Of a stretch of DNA of 64,000 bases, positions 61,439 to 64,000 are shown one piece after another. The notes beneath the pieces were generated by a model, which saw only the letters and a list, made by a program, of their open reading frames with translations, had not been told where the DNA came from and ran no database searches. The stretch is from Streptomyces sp. SLBN-31. Lineage in GTDB: Bacteria; Actinomycetota; Actinomycetes; Streptomycetales; Streptomycetaceae. Every line of letters starts with the position of its first letter. The stretch's first letter is position 1. The stretch lies in NCBI RefSeq assembly GCF_006715395.1, contig NZ_VFNC01000002.1:434001-498000 (forward strand), in the 5' to 3' direction. The position numbers and the translations under genes are program-made.

Positions 61439-62038
61439 TCACCCGCTCGCCAGGGGTGAATTTCCGGCGTCGTCCGTGTCGAGGCGGCGGGCGAGGCGGT
61501 GCAGCCCGCGGCGGACGTGGCTCTTGACGGTTCCCAGGGGCCATCCGGTGAGCTGGGCGATCTGGGTCTGGGTCAGGTCGTCGTGGAAGGCGAGGTTGAG
61601 CACGCGGCGCTGCGGGGCGGGCAGCCGGGACAGTTCGTCGTCCAGGAGCACCCGGTCGAGCGACGCCTCCGGCCGTACCGTCTCCTGGTGGGCGGTCACC
61701 AGGAGTCCGGCGCCCGCGGCGGCGACGAGTTCGGAGCGCCGGGTGCGTGCCGCGAGCGCGTCGGCGATCTTGCGGCGGGTGATGCCCACGAGCCAGCCCG
61801 GCAGGGTGCCGCGGTCGGGGGCGAAGCCGGCGCGGCCCCGCCATGCCGCGAGGAACACCATCTGGGTGACGTCCTCCGCGTCCCTCGCGTCTCCCAGGGA
61901 GCGCTTGGCGAGGCCGTACACGAGCGAGCGCCAGCGGTCGTGGACGACCTCCAGGCATGCCTCGTCTCCGGCGAGGAACCCGTCGACGAGTTCGGCGTCG
62001 TCGAGGAGGTCTGCGCGGGTCTGCGGGGCGGTCGTCAT
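61439..62038 (-). CDS. litS: ECF sigma factor of the LitS/CrtS type
   Basis: 199 aa from ATG 62038 (GAGGAG upstream). Region 2: DDAELVDGFLAGDEACLEVV, YGLAKRSLGDARDAEDVTQM and VFLAAWRGRAGF. Region 4: LPAPQRRVLNLAFHDDLTQT with QIAQLTGWPLGTVKSHVRRG. It has no large C-terminal extension. In Streptomyces coelicolor and S. griseus an ECF factor of this kind (LitS/CrtS) drives light-dependent crt transcription; the position between the two crt arms is the basis for the symbol. Probably cotranscribed with crtY-crtT-crtU. No LitR-type MerR gene is within the window. Confidence 0.82.
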   Translation of the reverse strand: MTTAPQTRADLLDDAELVDGFLAGDEACLEVVHDRWRSLVYGLAKRSLGDARDAEDVTQMVFLAAWRGRAGFAPDRGTLPGWLVGITRRKIADALAARTRRSELVAAAGAGLLVTAHQETVRPEASLDRVLLDDELSRLPAPQRRVLNLAFHDDLTQTQIAQLTGWPLGTVKSHVRRGLHRLARRLDTDDAGNSPLASG

Positions 62039-62360
62039 GACTACTCCTCTGCTTCGCCAGGTGGCCGCCTGGAGCGACTGTGACGACCCCACCCTCCAAA
62101 ATCGATGCAGCGAGGACAACTTGCATCGTCTGTGCGTCGAAACAAGCGTCGTGCGGTGCACGGCCATCCGTGTCACATCCGCGAACAAGACCCCGGCATG
62201 CGCCGTAGCACCAGCCCATCGGCGAGTAGATGTGTTCGCATAAGCACACCCCTCAAGACCCTGCATCTCTCCGCGTCGTTTTCCGGATCGCGCCGCATCC
62301 GTCTTGGCGACCCGGCCCGAACCGATGACGACGAAGCCAGCTCTGATCACGAGGATCTCG
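62039..62360. other. Divergent crt/sigma intergenic region
   Basis: 322 bases between the sigma and crtE genes, AT-richer than the flanks and without a gene. It contains a 7-bp inverted repeat at 62103-62128 and an imperfect TGTG...CACA palindrome at 62231-62248. Both are candidate operators for light-dependent control of the two arms. Confidence 0.6.
62103..62128. promoter_or_regulatory. Inverted repeat CGATGCA-N12-TGCATCG
   Basis: A perfect 7-bp inverted repeat with a 12-base gap, centred about 77 nt upstream of the sigma start codon. The half-site separation is about two helical turns, suited to a dimeric regulator, perhaps of the MerR/LitR kind (inferred). Confidence 0.45.
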
Positions 62361-63617
62361 ATGACGGGAACCGGCATGAGCCCCACCGCGGCACAGGAAC
62401 ACCGCCCTCACGGCACTCGGCGGCACAGCGCGCATCCGACCGGATCGGACGCTCTGCGTGCCGTGGACGCGGACGTGCCCGGCGCCGTACGCGGTGTGCT
62501 CGCCGAACTGCTCGCCCGGCGGCTCACGGCGGCCGAGGCCGTCGATCCGCTCTTCGCCCGGGACCTGGCCGCCCGGGTCGCGCGCTTCACGGAGGACGGC
62601 GGCAAGTACAGCCGCTCCCGCCTGGTGTGGTGGGGGATGCGGGCCTGCGGCGGCGACCGGTCGGTGCTGCGCGCCACCCTGCGCGTCGGCGCCGCCCTGG
62701 AGCTGATCCAGACCTGCGCCCTCGTCCACGACGACGTGATGGACGGGGCCCCGGTGCGCCGCGGACGCCCCTCACTGCACGCCGAGATAGCGGACCGGTA
62801 CGCGAGCGAGACCTCCGCCCCGCGCGCCGCCCGGCTGGGCCACGCCTCCGCGATCCTCGCCGGCGATCTCGCCCTGGCCTGGGCGGACGACGTGGTGGCG
62901 GACACCGAACTGTCCCGGACCACCGCGCGCGAGGTGCGGGACCTGTGGCGCGCCATGCGCATGGAGATGGTCGCCGGGCAGTACCTGGACGTCCACGGCG
63001 AGGCGACCTCGGCCAGGTCCCTCTCCCGGGCGATCCGCGCCGCCTGCCTGAAGAGCGCCCTGTACTCCGTGGAGCGCCCGCTCGCCCTGGGGGCGGCGCT
63101 GGCGGGAGCCACCCCCACCACGACCCGTGCCCTGTGCTCGGCCGGCCGCTGCGTCGGCATCGCCTTCCAGCTGCGCGACGACCTCCTCGACGTCTACGGC
63201 GACCCCCGCGACACCGGCAAACCCCCGGGCGGCGACATCCGCAGCGGCAAACCCACCTACCTCGCCGCCGTCGCCCAGGCAAGGGCCGAGACCGCGGGCG
63301 ACGGACATGCCCTCGCCGTCCTGCGCGACACGCTCGGCCGAGCCGACCTCTCCGACGCCGAACTGGCCGCCGTACGCGAGGTGTTCGAGGTCACCGGGGC
63401 ACGCGGCACCGTCGAGGCCAAGATCGACCGGCTCGTGGCCCAGGGCCTGCGCCACCTCGACGGCGCCCTGCTCGCGCCGCACGCCGGCAACACGCTCCGC
63501 GCGCTGCTGCGCTCCGCGGCCGGCACACCACCACCGGAGACACCCGACGCCGCCCCGGACGACGTCGTCCCCGTCTCTCTGTCGCTGACCACCCCGGACG
63601 AAGGGGCCCGCCGATGA
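62361..63617 (+). CDS. crtE: Geranylgeranyl diphosphate synthase
   Basis: 418 aa from ATG 62361 (GAGGATCTCG). An upstream in-frame start at 62304 is less likely. The first aspartate-rich motif is CALVHDDVMDGAPVRRGRPS (D near 124) and the second LRDDLLDVYGDPRDTGKPPG (D near 273). MEMVAGQYLDVHGEA and SGKPTYLAAVAQA are also typical. It condenses isopentenyl diphosphate with allylic diphosphates to the C20 precursor of phytoene. The tail of about 60 residues is Pro/Ala-rich. The stop overlaps the crtI ATG (ATGA). Confidence 0.93.
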   Translation: MTGTGMSPTAAQEHRPHGTRRHSAHPTGSDALRAVDADVPGAVRGVLAELLARRLTAAEAVDPLFARDLAARVARFTEDGGKYSRSRLVWWGMRACGGDRSVLRATLRVGAALELIQTCALVHDDVMDGAPVRRGRPSLHAEIADRYASETSAPRAARLGHASAILAGDLALAWADDVVADTELSRTTAREVRDLWRAMRMEMVAGQYLDVHGEATSARSLSRAIRAACLKSALYSVERPLALGAALAGATPTTTRALCSAGRCVGIAFQLRDDLLDVYGDPRDTGKPPGGDIRSGKPTYLAAVAQARAETAGDGHALAVLRDTLGRADLSDAELAAVREVFEVTGARGTVEAKIDRLVAQGLRHLDGALLAPHAGNTLRALLRSAAGTPPPETPDAAPDDVVPVSLSLTTPDEGARR

Positions 63618-64000
63618 CCCGAACCGTTCCCGGGCGCACCGACCACGTCGTCGTGGTGGGCGCCGGCCTGTCGGGGCTCGCGGCAGCCCTGCACCTGCTC
63701 GGCGCCGGGCGCCGGGTCACCGTGGTGGAGCGCGACGACACCCCCGGTGGCCGCGCCGGACGCCTGGTGCGCCACGGCTACCACATCGACACCGGTCCCA
63801 CCGTGCTGACCATGCCCCACCTCGCCGACGAGGCCTTCGCCGCCGTCGGCGACAGCCTGCGCGACCGCGTCGACCTGGTGCCGTTGCACCCGGCCTACCG
63901 GGCGCGGTTCGCCGACGGAAGCACACTGGACGTCCACACCGACGCCGACGCGATGGAGGCGGAGGTCGAACGCTTCGCCGGCGCGCGCGAGGCCGCCGGA
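63614..64000 (+). CDS. crtI: Phytoene desaturase, truncated by window end
   Basis: The first 129 codons of a gene whose ATG overlaps the crtE stop. The N-terminus TDHVVVVGAGLSGLAAALHL carries the FAD dinucleotide motif, followed by VVERDDTPGGRAGRLVRHGY and HIDTGPTVLTMPHLADEAFA, which is the classical CrtI start. The rest lies beyond the window, where crtB and crtV would be expected. It would introduce the double bonds converting phytoene to lycopene. Confidence 0.9.
   Translation, partial: MTRTVPGRTDHVVVVGAGLSGLAAALHLLGAGRRVTVVERDDTPGGRAGRLVRHGYHIDTGPTVLTMPHLADEAFAAVGDSLRDRVDLVPLHPAYRARFADGSTLDVHTDADAMEAEVERFAGAREAAG

Overview
The window is very GC-rich, with strong third-position GC bias, GTG/TTG starts, GGAGG-type ribosome sites, a single-stranded-looking coding style and many actinomycete signature families (SARP/BTAD regulator, SigB-type sigma factor, RsbW-like kinase, crt carotenoid genes, secreted glycosidases). 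It is best read as a chromosomal segment of a Streptomyces species. No rRNA, tRNA or CRISPR array was seen.

Layout. 1-5.1 kb: a secreted HEWHE-motif protein with a C-terminal beta-sandwich, a small lipoprotein, a Nudix hydrolase carrying a TTA codon, a frame-disrupted membrane gene and a staphylococcal-nuclease-like protein. 5.6-22.0 kb: a SARP-type regulator, a minisatellite, then one tightly packed nine-gene operon (M15-like peptidase, lipase, frameshifted M23 peptidase, a 232-aa unknown, a DUF6603 protein, three very large unknown proteins of 936, 1481 and 564 aa, and a muramidase-like protein). None of the nine has an obvious signal peptide. This is the strongest candidate in the window for an undescribed system.

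22.0-29.6 kb: an acyl-CoA ligase with a divergent PucR-type regulator, then a FrcBCA-like sugar ABC importer with a small monooxygenase-fold gene and a divergent LacI regulator. 29.6-36.8 kb: housekeeping, stress and redox genes (sirtuin, anti-sigma kinase, flavohaemoglobin-like protein, SDR/MmyB-type regulator pair). 36.9-47.0 kb: a secreted GH31 enzyme with two CBM35-like domains, a MITE-like element, a universal stress protein, a lone SBD-HNH (phosphorothioate-DNA) endonuclease, inorganic pyrophosphatase, a histidine phosphatase and a secreted GH92 mannosidase. The same CAACGTTG palindrome lies upstream of the sugar importer/LacI pair, the GH31 gene and the GH92 gene. This links them into one probable mannose-glycan regulon.

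47.3-57.8 kb: VOC and GNAT proteins, a SigB-family sigma factor with its own SigB-type promoter, an SDR/LysR pair, a TetR regulator, a secreted protein with a leader hairpin, and a co-directional redox gene set. 57.8-64.0 kb: a carotenoid (isorenieratene-type) cluster. crtY-crtT-crtU run leftward behind an ECF sigma gene of the LitS/CrtS kind, and crtE-crtI run rightward, with crtI cut by the window end. Together they would make GGPP, desaturate phytoene, cyclise lycopene and aromatise the end rings.
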